Assembly: GCF_040215105.1 (NCBI RefSeq)
Contig: NZ_CP157875.1
Location: 2,905,501 to 2,969,500, forward strand
DNA length: 64,000 nucleotides
Direction of reading: 5' to 3'
DNA from: Aeromonas veronii
GTDB lineage: Bacteria; Pseudomonadota; Gammaproteobacteria; Enterobacterales; Aeromonadaceae
The number at the start of each line of letters is the position of its first letter. The first letter of the stretch is position 1. Below are positions 45,776-55,545 of the stretch, one piece after another. The translations under genes and the position numbers were made by a program. The notes under the pieces were generated by a model, which did no database searches, was not told the DNA's origin, and saw nothing but the letters and a program-made list of their open reading frames with translations.

Positions 45776-45804
45776 TTGAAGCTTTCTAAAAGTCTCGCTA
45801 GGAT
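45776..45804 (+). promoter_or_regulatory. Sigma-70-like promoter of the small gene at 45897
   Basis: TTGAAG (45776-45781), an exact 17-bp spacer and TAGGAT (45799-45804) form a good -35/-10 pair. Transcription would begin near 45811 and leave an 85-nt leader containing the strong GGGAGGT at 45834-45840. Confidence 0.6.
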
Positions 45805-45896
45805 ACGCCACTTTTCCGCCGGCCATATAAACAGGGAGGTGGATATTCGGGTGAGGGAGTCACCGACCGGCTTGCAATCCATTGAGGCAAGCACCC

Positions 45897-46031
45897 ATGA
45901 CGCAAGCAGTTGATACCCAACCCGACCAACCCCTGCTCCCGACCCCGGCCAGCGAATCCGGCAGCACAGAGCACGGCCATATGGTGCACCTCGACGTGAT
46001 CGATCTCGCCGCCCCGGATGATGACTATTGA
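45897..46031 (+). CDS. Candidate small protein of 44 residues
   Basis: An ORF too short for routine calling, supported by its surroundings: a promoter-like sequence 92 bp upstream, TTGAGG before the ATG and a hairpin with T run after the stop. The product is hydrophilic with no signal or helix-forming membrane segment. A Pro/Ser/Thr-rich front (VDTQPDQPLLPTPASESGS) is followed by HMVHLDVIDLAAPDDDY, an acidic tail. Third positions are about 70% GC, close to coding use. The function is unknown; a regulatory peptide or a precursor peptide are possibilities. A second short frame (ending at 45913) overlaps its start. Confidence 0.45.
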   Translation: MTQAVDTQPDQPLLPTPASESGSTEHGHMVHLDVIDLAAPDDDY

Positions 46032-46062
46032 GCGGCGGCCAGCCCTCCGGCATGGTCAGCGC

Positions 46063-46085
46063 CCCCTCCCTGAGGGGCCTCTTTT
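46063..46085 (+). terminator. Probable terminator of the small gene
   Basis: CCCCTC-CCT-GAGGGG followed by CCTCTTTT lies 31 bases after the 44-codon ORF. The short stem with a moderate T run gives reasonable but not strong support. Confidence 0.6.
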
Positions 46086-46738
46086 CCCCACACGCCGCCC
46101 CCTCTTTGAGCGCGCCATTCCCGCCTGGTCAAAATAACGACAAAACGCTAACAAATCACTAAATGACAGCATAATCAGCTGCCTCATTGCCTTGTTCCCC
46201 CTCCCCCCGGCCATCGGCGCCTTGATACAAACCTACGTTATTGCCCGTCATTTTCAGAGACTTTCCCTGCCTGCGTCACACCACCGTATTTCAGACATTT
46301 GGTTTTAAACAACAGTTCATCACCGAGTTCTCTTCTAAGCTGGATGCCAACTGAATTCACCGCAGATATTTCATACGGATGTTTTTTAAAAGTCTGGAGT
46401 TAGGTCGGGATTTGTTTTTGCATTGGTAATTTTATTACGTAATTAATTACATTTTTGACACCTCCTGACCTCTCCTTCCCCTCCCCCTGGCGAGGCTGGG
46501 ATGCGAGAGCATAACCATCTGCAAAGAGCTTTTACACTAACCATATAAATCCTTTTAAAACATCATCTTAACCATCCACAAAAAACAGGTGTTTTAAAAA
46601 TACGGTTGACGGCACGGGTAATCTTTTGCACCTTATGAGTCATGTTGCCCCGCTGTTACAGGGCCTTTAAGAAAAACAGGGATCGACGTTAGTCGTAGTT
46701 AATAAGTTCAAAATGTAACTTTCAAAGGAGTGAACCCT
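46086..46738. other. Long leader/intergenic region upstream of aceB
   Basis: 653 bp, AT-richer than the rest of the window, with no coding frame seen. It should hold the aceBA promoter. TTGACG at 46606-46611 followed by CTTATG at 46632-46637 is a weak candidate because its spacer is 20 bp. No convincing IclR, FadR or CRP site was identified by eye. The AT-richness may mark nucleoid-protein binding. Confidence 0.5.
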
Positions 46739-48346
<1,608 letters not shown>

Positions 48347-48418
48347 AACTGAGCCCCTCGCGGGGCGGACCAATAACAAGTCAATGGACACGTGAAATCA
48401 ATGAAAGAGGGAACTGAT

Positions 48419-49732
48419 ATGGCACTGACCCGTGAGCAACAGATCCAGGCTATCGAGAAAGACTGGGCAGAGAACCCCCGCTGGAAAGGGATCAAACGCG
48501 GCTACAGCGCCGAAGACGTGGTGAATCTGCGCGGCAGCTTGCAGCCGGTGCACACCCTGGCCCAGCGCGGTGCCGACAAGCTGTGGGAACTGATCCACGG
48601 CGGCGCCAAGAAGGGCTATGTCAACTGCCTCGGCGCCCTGACCGGCGGCCAGGCGGTGCAACAGGCCAAGGCGGGCATCGAGGCGATTTACCTCTCCGGC
48701 TGGCAGGTGGCGGCGGACAACAACCTCTCTTCCACCATGTATCCGGATCAGTCCCTCTATCCGGCCAACTCGGTGCCGTCCGTGGTGGAGCGCATCAACA
48801 ACTCCTTCGCTCGCGCCGACCAGATCCAGTGGGCCAACAAGGTGGGTCCACAGGACAAGGGCTTCATCGACTACTTCCTGCCCATCGTGGCGGATGCCGA
48901 AGCCGGTTTCGGCGGCGTGCTGAACGCGTTTGAACTGATGAAGGGGATGATCGAAGCGGGCGCCGCCGGCGTGCACTTCGAAGATCAGCTGGCCTCCGTC
49001 AAGAAGTGCGGCCACATGGGCGGCAAGGTGCTGGTACCGAGCCAGGAAGCTGTGCAAAAGCTCATCGCGGCCCGTCTGGCGGCCGACGTCTGCGGCACCA
49101 CCACCCTGGTGATCGCCCGCACCGACGCCAACGCAGCGGATCTGCTGACCACGGATGCAGATCCGTACGATGCAGGTTTCCTGACCGGTGAGCGTACCGC
49201 TGAGGGCTTCTACAAGGTGCAGGCCGGCATCGAGCAGGCCATCTCCCGCGGCCTGGCCTACGCCCCCTACGCCGACATGGTGTGGTGTGAAACCGCCAAG
49301 CCGGACCTGGACGAGGCGCGCAAGTTTGCCGAGACCATCAAGGCACAGTACCCGGACAAGATCCTGGCCTACAACTGCTCCCCAAGCTTCAACTGGAAGA
49401 AGAACCTGGACGATGCCACCATCGCCCGCTTCCAGCAGGAGCTCTCCGACATGGGCTACAAGTACCAGTTCATCACCCTCGCGGGTATCCACAACATGTG
49501 GTTCCACATGTACGAGCTAGCCTACCAGTACGCCCGTGGCGAAGGGATGAAGCACTACGTCGAGATGGTGCAGCAGCCCGAGTTTGCCGCCGCCGAGCGG
49601 GGCTACACCTTCGTGGCGCACCAGCAGGAAGTGGGAACCGGTTACTTCGACAAGGTGACCACCGTCATCCAGGGCGGCCAGTCCTCGGTGACCGCCCTGA
49701 CCGGCTCCACCGAAGAAGATCAGTTCCACTGA
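48419..49732 (+). CDS. aceA: Isocitrate lyase
   Basis: AceA splits isocitrate into succinate and glyoxylate, letting cells grow on acetate or fatty acids. The 437-residue enzyme carries the catalytic signature KKCGHMGGK, the metal-binding DAEAGFGG region, [34 protein letters not shown] and [21 protein letters not shown] 48419 has GAGG upstream; the ORF extends 9 codons further with no support. It forms the aceBA operon and ends at a strong terminator. Confidence 0.97.
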   Translation: MALTREQQIQAIEKDWAENPRWKGIKRGYSAEDVVNLRGSLQPVHTLAQRGADKLWELIHGGAKKGYVNCLGALTGGQAVQQAKAGIEAIYLSGWQVAADNNLSSTMYPDQSLYPANSVPSVVERINNSFARADQIQWANKVGPQDKGFIDYFLPIVADAEAGFGGVLNAFELMKGMIEAGAAGVHFEDQLASVKKCGHMGGKVLVPSQEAVQKLIAARLAADVCGTTTLVIARTDANAADLLTTDADPYDAGFLTGERTAEGFYKVQAGIEQAISRGLAYAPYADMVWCETAKPDLDEARKFAETIKAQYPDKILAYNCSPSFNWKKNLDDATIARFQQELSDMGYKYQFITLAGIHNMWFHMYELAYQYARGEGMKHYVEMVQQPEFAAAERGYTFVAHQQEVGTGYFDKVTTVIQGGQSSVTALTGSTEEDQFH

Positions 49733-49750
49733 TAACTTACGGATAGCAAT

Positions 49751-49784
49751 AAAAAACCCCGGCCTGGAGCCGGGGTTTCTTTTT
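49751..49784 (+). terminator. Terminator of aceBA
   Basis: AAACCCCGGC-CTGGA-GCCGGGGTTT followed by CTTTTT, 20 bases after the aceA stop. Confidence 0.92.
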
Positions 49785-49791
49785 GAAAGGC

Positions 49792-49812
49792 CCCTCTCCC
49801 GGAGGGAGAGGG
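49792..49812. repeat. Hairpin CCCTCTCCC/GGGAGAGGG
   Basis: A 9-bp perfect inverted repeat with loop GGA sits between the aceBA terminator and the MITE-like element. There is no T run. Its role is unclear. Confidence 0.5.
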
Positions 49813-49823
49813 AACAGAGCCTT

Positions 49824-49966
49824 AGAACCGGTTCACGCTCTGTGACGAGAGGTTGTCAGCAAGGCGAAGAGCAGCGCAGGAACCGGAGTGTGTAAACACA
49901 CATGAGGCTTCCGAGCAGCACATGAGCCTTGATCACGGCCTCGCAGTAAGAGTGTGAACAGGTTCT
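49824..49966. mobile_element. 143-bp palindromic MITE-like/interspersed repeat element
   Basis: The 18-bp ends AGAACCGGTTCACGCTCT and AGAGTGTGAACAGGTTCT are inverted repeats with two mismatches. The interior is also a long imperfect palindrome: TCAGCAAGGC near the left pairs with GCCTTGATCA near the right, and AGTGTGT pairs with ACACAC at the centre. No coding capacity is present. The right end reaches the hda stop codon. This is the form of a non-autonomous transposon relic or a REP/ERIC-like RNA hairpin. No target-site duplication was defined. Confidence 0.65.
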
Positions 49967-50709
49967 CAGAGCTCGAGGATCTCTTTGACAAAGGGAATAG
50001 TCAGCTTGCGCTTGGCACGAAAGGAGGCATTGTCGAGCTGATTCAAGGTCGTGAGCAGGGTGCGCATGTCGCGCGACAGCCGGTTGAGCAGGAAGCGCCC
50101 CACGTCGATGGGGAGCTTGAAGCCCCGCAGTTCGGCGCGCAGTTGCAGGGCGCTGAGCTTGCCTTCGTCATCAAGCTCGTCCAGATGGAAACTCACCCCC
50201 CAGTCGAGACGGGAGGCGAGATCCGGCAGTTGCAGCCCCAATTTACGCGGCGCGCTGCAGCCCGTCACCACCAGGGTTCCCTCTCCCTTCTCTTTCCAGC
50301 GGTTGTAGAAATCAAACAGGGCGCGCTCCCAGAGCGCATTGCCGGCGATGGCCTCCAGGCTGTCGAGGCAGACCAGGGGCAGGCTCTCGAGGGCGTCGAG
50401 CATGCTGGGATCCAGCTGTTCGAACTGATCGAGGGAGAGGTAAGCGGCAGCGGCATCCCTGGCGTTGACTTCGGCACAGGTGGCATGGAGCAGGTGGGAG
50501 CGCCCGGAGCCCTTGGCTCCCCAGAAATAGAGGAAAGGTGAGCCCTGACCAATGGCCGCATTCTTGAGGGCGGTGATCAGATGGGCGTTATTGCCGGGAT
50601 AAAAACTGACGAAGGTTTCATCATCCGGTAATTGTACGGCTAAAGACAGTTGGGCCGGTTGCTTCACTCGTTGGGCTTTGACTGTGATATTTGTGCCCAA
50701 GTGTATCAT
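49966..50709 (-). CDS. hda: DnaA regulatory inactivator Hda
   Basis: Hda, bound to the beta clamp, stimulates DnaA-ATP hydrolysis after initiation. The 247-residue AAA+ protein has the clamp-binding QLSLAV motif near the N terminus and LPDDETFVSFYPGNNAHL, a modified P-loop FWGAKGSGRSHLLHATCAE, LVCLDSLEAIAG, the arginine-finger region LPDLASRLDWGVSFHLDEL and the KLTIPFVKEILEL terminus. The start at 50709 (MIHLGTNITVKAQ) adds about 14 residues to the E. coli form. The stop codon lies in the edge of a repeat element. Confidence 0.93.
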   Translation of the reverse strand: MIHLGTNITVKAQRVKQPAQLSLAVQLPDDETFVSFYPGNNAHLITALKNAAIGQGSPFLYFWGAKGSGRSHLLHATCAEVNARDAAAAYLSLDQFEQLDPSMLDALESLPLVCLDSLEAIAGNALWERALFDFYNRWKEKGEGTLVVTGCSAPRKLGLQLPDLASRLDWGVSFHLDELDDEGKLSALQLRAELRGFKLPIDVGRFLLNRLSRDMRTLLTTLNQLDNASFRAKRKLTIPFVKEILEL

Positions 50710-50728
50710 TGCAGTGGCGGATAGAGAA

Positions 50729-50836
50729 CCGCCCGGGCCAGGCCGGGCGGTGTGGATCCTCAACAAGGATCCAGGGTGCGACCATGAGTGGCGCATCTTG
50801 TCCCCATGGCGGGACGCCAGATCCTCAAACAGGATC
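50729..50836. repeat. Three hairpins between hda and the DUF2066 gene
   Basis: CCGCCCGG/CCGGGCGG (50729-50750) is followed by two related stem-loops: GGATCCT-CAACA-AGGATCC (50754-50772) and GATCCT-CAAAC-AGGATC (50820-50836). The last overlaps the stop codon of the DUF2066 gene. The two GATCCT units with nearly the same loop look like a repeated element. No T run is present. Confidence 0.55.
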
Positions 50837-51872
50837 AGGGCTGGGACCACTGATAGCGCAGACCCTGCTCGTTGTCTTCCACCTGATGCAGCCGGCTCTC
50901 CAGTTGCAACCCGCGCACCAGCTCGGCCTTGTCCCCTTGCAGCGTGAGGTTGAAGGTGACCTTGTCCCCTTCCAGCTTGCCGATCGCCACCTTGGTGACC
51001 GTGGCCATGCCTTGCAGCATCTTCTGCATCTGGATCATGCCATCGATGCCGGACAAGCCTTCCACCACCAGCGTCTGGCTGGAGACCACGCCCGAGATGC
51101 GCGTGCCATAGCTCTGTACCAGCCAGCCGGCCAGGGCATCGGCGAAGCCTTGTGCCACCTCGGCCTGGGTACCGGAACCCGACCCTTTGGTCAGCTCGGT
51201 CAGCTCACCGCCCTGGGCGCCCGGCTTGGTGCCGTAGAGCCCCCAGTCGATGCTCCACTTGCCCTCTTCCTTGTCATCAGGCGACAGCTTGCCGAGCACC
51301 ACCATCTCGGCGCCGTAGCGCTGGCTGGCGGCCAGGATGGGATCGGCAAAGCGTCCCCACACATCGGTGGCGTTGACCGCCATGTTGTCATCCAAATCCA
51401 TCAGAGGAATGCTCACCGGCAGTCCCATGGCCTGGGTCTGGGCCCGCAATGCCGCCGCCCAGCCATCGCTGGACTGATCCGCCAGGATGCGGCGCTCCCC
51501 CTGATCCACCACCAACCAGATGGCCATCTGCGGGCGTGCAGGTCCGAGCAGGGCAAACTTGCTCTGGCCGATCAGGGCGTTGACCTTGGCGACGTTGAAG
51601 TCGGCCTTGAGAAACTTGACCGGCCCCACATCCTGATAGCCATATTGCTGCACATAGTCGGCGGGGGCCGCCAGCGCCTTGACCACCTCGGGCTGGGTCA
51701 GGATGTCGCGCTTGCCACTCACCTTGATGAGCACCTCCCCCAATGCCTGGGACTGGGCGGCAGCCGTATCACCACTGGTCGGCGCCTTGCCCTGATAGAG
51801 ATCGCTCACCTGGGCGGCCGACACCACCAAGGGCAGACAACAGCAGAGAAATGTTGCTAAGCGTTTCAGCAT
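50835..51872 (-). CDS. DUF2066 periplasmic protein
   Basis: A 345-residue secreted protein of the DUF2066 family, with no known activity. The signal peptide MLKRLATFLCCCLPLVVSA is followed by AQVSDLYQGKAP, ALGEVLIKVSGKRDILTQPEV, DYVQQYGYQDVGPVKFLKADF and ARPQMAIWLVVDQGERRIL. C-terminal repeats resemble SIMPL/BON-type strands. It precedes hda on the same strand, with hairpins between. This neighbourhood (upp, purMN, DUF2066, hda) is shared with vibrios, to my knowledge. Confidence 0.87.
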   Translation of the reverse strand: MLKRLATFLCCCLPLVVSAAQVSDLYQGKAPTSGDTAAAQSQALGEVLIKVSGKRDILTQPEVVKALAAPADYVQQYGYQDVGPVKFLKADFNVAKVNALIGQSKFALLGPARPQMAIWLVVDQGERRILADQSSDGWAAALRAQTQAMGLPVSIPLMDLDDNMAVNATDVWGRFADPILAASQRYGAEMVVLGKLSPDDKEEGKWSIDWGLYGTKPGAQGGELTELTKGSGSGTQAEVAQGFADALAGWLVQSYGTRISGVVSSQTLVVEGLSGIDGMIQMQKMLQGMATVTKVAIGKLEGDKVTFNLTLQGDKAELVRGLQLESRLHQVEDNEQGLRYQWSQP

Positions 51873-51954
51873 AAAGAAGATTCTCGAAATGGGAGATGGT
51901 GCTTATGGTAGCGGCAAGGCCGCTTTATCAGCAAGGCAAGCGGCCGGTACAACG

Positions 51955-51990
51955 CCAAAAAGCGTGAAGCCGGCACGAGGCCGGCTTCAC
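51955..51990 (-). terminator. Terminator of upp
   Basis: On the minus strand GTGAAGCCGGCC-TCG-TGCCGGCTTCAC is followed by GCTTTTTGG, about 18 bases after the upp stop. Confidence 0.85.
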
Positions 51991-52007
51991 GGAGAGACAA
52001 TCAGGAC

Positions 52008-52634
52008 TTACTTGGTACCGAATATCTTGTCACCGGCATCGCCGAGACCGGGCACGATATAGCCCTTCTCGTTCAGCCCCTGATCGATGGAGGCGCAATA
52101 GAGCTCCACGTCCGAGTGGGCGGCTTCCAGCGCCTTGATGCCTTCCGGGGCGGCAACCAGCACCAGCACCTTGATGGACTGGCAGCCCTTCTTCTTGAGC
52201 AGATCGATGGTGGCGATCATGGAGCCGCCGGTGGCCAGCATGGGGTCGATGACCAGGGCCAGACGCTCCTCGATGTTGCTGACGATCTTCTCGAAATAGG
52301 GGACCGGCTGCAGAGTCTCTTCGTCGCGGTAGATACCGACCACGCTGACACGGGCACTCGGCATGTGCTCGAGCACACCGTCCATCATGCCAAGACCGGC
52401 GCGCAGGATGGGCACGACGGTGACCTTCTTGCCCTTGATCTGGTCAACTTCTACTGGCCCGTTCCAGCCATCGATGGTAACCTTCTCCGTTTCGAAGTCA
52501 GAGGTCGCTTCGTAGGTCAACAAACTGCCCACTTCTTTGGCCAGTTCACGGAAACGCTTGGTGCTGATATCGCCTTCACGCATCAGACCGATCTTGTGCT
52601 TGACCAGGGGGTGTTTGACTTCAACGACTTTCAT
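52008..52634 (-). CDS. upp: Uracil phosphoribosyltransferase
   Basis: Upp salvages uracil with PRPP to form UMP. The 208-residue enzyme equals E. coli Upp in length. It has [47 protein letters not shown] and the PRPP-binding loop [20 protein letters not shown], ending [17 protein letters not shown]. The ATG at 52634 has GAGGAG upstream. It is divergent from purM, so purine synthesis and pyrimidine salvage share one control region. Confidence 0.97.
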   Translation of the reverse strand: MKVVEVKHPLVKHKIGLMREGDISTKRFRELAKEVGSLLTYEATSDFETEKVTIDGWNGPVEVDQIKGKKVTVVPILRAGLGMMDGVLEHMPSARVSVVGIYRDEETLQPVPYFEKIVSNIEERLALVIDPMLATGGSMIATIDLLKKKGCQSIKVLVLVAAPEGIKALEAAHSDVELYCASIDQGLNEKGYIVPGLGDAGDKIFGTK

Positions 52635-52717
52635 TATTATCTCCTCTAACTGCCGCAAAAAAATCGCGGAATCATACAACAAAAGCCGCCGCTTGTAGAG
52701 CTTTTCCACGCAAAAAC

Positions 52718-52733
52718 GCGCAAACGATTTCCT
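52718..52733 (+). promoter_or_regulatory. PurR-type operator in the upp/purM region
   Basis: GCGCAAACGATTTCCT matches the 16-bp enteric PurR box at 13 positions, including the central CAAACG. A -10-like TAGAAT (52757-52762) follows 23 bp later, and purM begins at 52810, so bound PurR would cover the promoter. This predicts purine repression of purMN and possibly an effect on upp. Confidence 0.75.
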
Positions 52734-52809
52734 TTCTGCTTTTACCCCGCCGCTGGTAGAATACGCCCCGAATTTTACCCTCCACTTGTTTATATGACGG
52801 GGAATACGC

Positions 52810-53847
52810 GTGACTGACAAAACCTCACTGAGCTACAAGGATGCTGGCGTAGATATCGATGCCGGCAATGCACTGGTTGAACGTATCAAGGGCGTGTCAA
52901 AGCGCACTCGTCGTCCTGAAGTCCTTGGTGGTCTTGGCGGCTTTGGAGCCCTGTGTCAGATCCCTGCTGGCTACAAGGAGCCGGTGCTGGTCTCGGGCAC
53001 CGACGGGGTGGGCACCAAGCTGCGTCTCGCCATCGATCTGAAGAAGCATGACACCGTGGGCATCGATCTGGTGGCCATGTGCGTCAATGACCTGATCGTA
53101 CAAGGCGCCGAACCCCTCTTCTTCCTCGACTACTACGCCACCGGCAAGCTGGACGTGGACACCGCCGCCGCCGTGGTGACCGGCATTGGCACCGGTTGCG
53201 AGCAGTCAGGCTGTGCCCTGGTGGGCGGTGAGACCGCCGAGATGCCGGGCATGTACGAAGGGGAAGACTACGACATCGCCGGTTTCTGCGTCGGCGTGGT
53301 GGAAAAAAGCGAGATCATCGACGGCAGCAAGGTCGGTGATGGGGATGCCCTGATCGCCCTGGCCGCAAGCGGCCCCCACTCCAACGGCTTCTCCCTCATC
53401 CGCAAGATCCTGGAAGTCTCCAAGGCCGACGTGCATCAGCCGCTGGCTGATACCACCCTGGCCAACGCCCTGCTGGAGCCGACCCGTATCTACGTGAAAC
53501 CCGTGCTCAAGCTCATCAAGGAGTGCGAAATTCACGCCCTCTCCCACATCACCGGCGGTGGTTTCTGGGAGAACATCCCCCGCGTATTGCCCGCTGGCAC
53601 CCAGGCGGTGATCGACGAGCAGAGCTGGCAGTGGCCGGCGGTGTTCAGCTGGCTGCAGCAGGCTGGCAACGTCACCCGCCACGAGATGTATCGCACCTTC
53701 AACTGCGGCGTCGGCATGATCATCGCCCTGCCGGCGGATCAGCTGGAGAAAGCCCTGACCCTGCTCAAGGCCGAGGGTGAGAATGCCTGGCACATCGGCC
53801 ATATTGCCAAGGCGGCCGAGGGTGAGGAGCAGGTCATCATTCAATGA
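52810..53847 (+). CDS. purM: Phosphoribosylformylglycinamidine cyclo-ligase (AIR synthetase)
   Basis: PurM closes FGAM to 5-aminoimidazole ribotide using ATP, the fifth step of purine synthesis. The 345-residue protein begins [22 protein letters not shown], as in E. coli. It has [61 protein letters not shown] and [16 protein letters not shown]. Translation starts at GTG 52810, with GGGGA upstream. Its stop overlaps purN by 4 bases (ATGA). Confidence 0.97.
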   Translation: MTDKTSLSYKDAGVDIDAGNALVERIKGVSKRTRRPEVLGGLGGFGALCQIPAGYKEPVLVSGTDGVGTKLRLAIDLKKHDTVGIDLVAMCVNDLIVQGAEPLFFLDYYATGKLDVDTAAAVVTGIGTGCEQSGCALVGGETAEMPGMYEGEDYDIAGFCVGVVEKSEIIDGSKVGDGDALIALAASGPHSNGFSLIRKILEVSKADVHQPLADTTLANALLEPTRIYVKPVLKLIKECEIHALSHITGGGFWENIPRVLPAGTQAVIDEQSWQWPAVFSWLQQAGNVTRHEMYRTFNCGVGMIIALPADQLEKALTLLKAEGENAWHIGHIAKAAEGEEQVIIQ

Positions 53848-54518
53848 GTGACCAGAGCCACGGCCAAATGGCCTCCCCGATGAAACGCATCCTGGTGCTG
53901 ATCTCCGGCAGCGGCAGCAACCTGCAAACCATTCTGGATCATTGCGCCAGCGGCAAGATTGCGGGCCAGGTGGTCGGTGTCATCAGCAACAAGGCCGATG
54001 CCTATGGGTTGGTGCGCGCCGAGCAGGCCGGGGTGGCCACCAGCGTGCTGGCCCAGCAGCAGTTTGCCTGCCGGGAGGATTACGATCTCGCCCTGCAGGG
54101 GCTGATGGCGGGCTATCAGCCGGATCTGGTGGTATTGGCGGGCTTTATGCGGATCCTGAGCGGCGATCTGGTGCGCCACTTCGCCGGGAAGATGATCAAC
54201 ATCCACCCCTCCCTGCTGCCGAAGTATCAGGGGCTGCACACCCATCAGCGCGCCATCGATGCCGGTGACGAGGAACACGGTGCCAGCGTCCACTTCGTCA
54301 CCGAGGAGCTCGACGGCGGCCCCGTCATCCTGCAGGCCCGTGTCCCCATCTTCGAAGGGGATGAGGCCGATGAGGTGGCAGCCCGGGTGCAGGCCCAGGA
54401 GCACAGCATCTATCCCCTGGTGGTGCAGTGGTTCTGTGAAGGCCGCCTGCGGATGCAGGAAGGGACTGCCTTCCTGGATGATGCGGCGCTCGGCCCGGCG
54501 GGTTATGCCAGCGAGTAA
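53844..54518 (+). CDS. purN: Phosphoribosylglycinamide formyltransferase
   Basis: PurN transfers a formyl group from 10-formyl-tetrahydrofolate to GAR, the third step of purine synthesis. The 224-residue enzyme has [27 protein letters not shown] and the catalytic Asn-His...Asp set in [21 protein letters not shown] and [13 protein letters not shown]. The coupled ATG at 53844 gives a 12-residue N-terminal extension relative to E. coli; ATG 53880 ([10 protein letters not shown]) is the conservative alternative. It is followed by a terminator. Confidence 0.95.
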   Translation: MSDQSHGQMASPMKRILVLISGSGSNLQTILDHCASGKIAGQVVGVISNKADAYGLVRAEQAGVATSVLAQQQFACREDYDLALQGLMAGYQPDLVVLAGFMRILSGDLVRHFAGKMINIHPSLLPKYQGLHTHQRAIDAGDEEHGASVHFVTEELDGGPVILQARVPIFEGDEADEVAARVQAQEHSIYPLVVQWFCEGRLRMQEGTAFLDDAALGPAGYASE

Positions 54519-54540
54519 GCCGACCCCGTTCTGACAGATG

Positions 54541-54567
54541 AAAAAAGGAGGCCGACGGCCTCCTTTT
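54541..54567 (+). terminator. Terminator of purMN
   Basis: AAAAAAGGAGGCC-GAC-GGCCTCCTTTTT lies 23 bases after the purN stop and could function in both directions. Confidence 0.92.
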
Positions 54568-54673
54568 TATTTCTTAAAACACACAATTATCAGCACTTTC
54601 GCAAATCAAAACCCAATATCTCAGCGTGGTCATCCACCACGATGACATCAGGCAGTGCGATACGCTGCCGCCC

Positions 54674-55435
54674 CTAGACCGGATTATCGATGTCGATAAA
54701 GGTCACATCCAGCCCATGCACGGTGGCGAGCCACTCCCCCAGCGCCTTGACGCCGTAGCGCTCGGTGGCGTGATGGCCGGCGGCATAGAAGTGCATGCCC
54801 ATCTCGCGGGCGGTGTGGATGGTCTGCTCCGAGGCCTCCCCCGAGATGAAGGCATCGATGCCCTGCTCCGCCGCCTGGCTGATGTAGCTCTGGCCGCCGC
54901 CGGTGCACCAGGCCACGGAACGGATAAGCTCGGGGCCGCTGTCGCCGCAATGAAGCGGCGTGCGGCCGAGCCGCTCGGCGATGAGCGCTGCAAAATCGGA
55001 GCCACTCATGGGCTCCTCCAGCTTGCCCACCATGGCCACGCTCTTGCTGTTCCAGGGTTCGAGGCCGCGGCGCACCTTGATGCCGAGCAGCTTGGCGAGC
55101 TGGGCGTTGTTGCCCACCTCGGGGTGCACATCGAGCGGCAGGTGATAGGCGAACAGGTTGATGTCGTGGGTCAACAATGTCTTGAGGCGGCGCTGCTTCA
55201 TACCGGTGACCTGAGCCGGTTCGCCACTCCAGAAGTAGCCGTGATGAACCAGGATGGCGTCGGCATTGGCCGCCACCGCCGCATCGAGCAGAGCCTGGCT
55301 GGCGGTGACGCCGGTCACCACCTTGCGGATGCGCTCACGCCCCTCCACCTGCAGGCCGTTGGGGCAGTAATCCTTGATGGCGTGGGGTTCGAGCAGGTGG
55401 TTGAGCAGGGATTCCAGTTTTCGATGAGAGATCAT
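54674..55435 (-). CDS. NIF3-like metal-binding protein (YbgI family)
   Basis: A 253-residue NIF3/DUF34 family protein. It has the di-metal ligands in ADAILVHHGYFWSGE, NLFAYHLPLDVHPEVGNN and FYAAGHHATERYGVKALGEWL, and GQSYISQAAEQGIDAFISGE in the middle. It is often annotated as a GTP cyclohydrolase I type 2 homologue; the true activity is uncertain. ATG 55435 has AGGAGA upstream. It sits between purN and flrC with no operon partner. Confidence 0.9.
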   Translation of the reverse strand: MISHRKLESLLNHLLEPHAIKDYCPNGLQVEGRERIRKVVTGVTASQALLDAAVAANADAILVHHGYFWSGEPAQVTGMKQRRLKTLLTHDINLFAYHLPLDVHPEVGNNAQLAKLLGIKVRRGLEPWNSKSVAMVGKLEEPMSGSDFAALIAERLGRTPLHCGDSGPELIRSVAWCTGGGQSYISQAAEQGIDAFISGEASEQTIHTAREMGMHFYAAGHHATERYGVKALGEWLATVHGLDVTFIDIDNPV

Positions 55436-55545
55436 GGGGGTCTCCTAACAGGGGCCCGCGCCAGCCATGGCGCCGTGAGCCCGGATACGGAACATCAGGC
55501 CCCCATGATAATCGAGCCGGGCCTCCAAGGCCACGGCGCAGGCCG

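Noticed and set aside
45677..45913. A 78-codon frame overlapping the small gene
   Set aside because: It begins upstream of the promoter used by the small gene and is basic and shadow-like. Only its last 20 or so codons after GGGAGGT might be a leader peptide, which is mentioned with the small gene.
46086..46738. CRISPR array or RNA gene in the long region before aceB
   Set aside because: No regularly spaced repeats, tRNA cloverleaf or conserved RNA motif was visible. It is only AT-rich.
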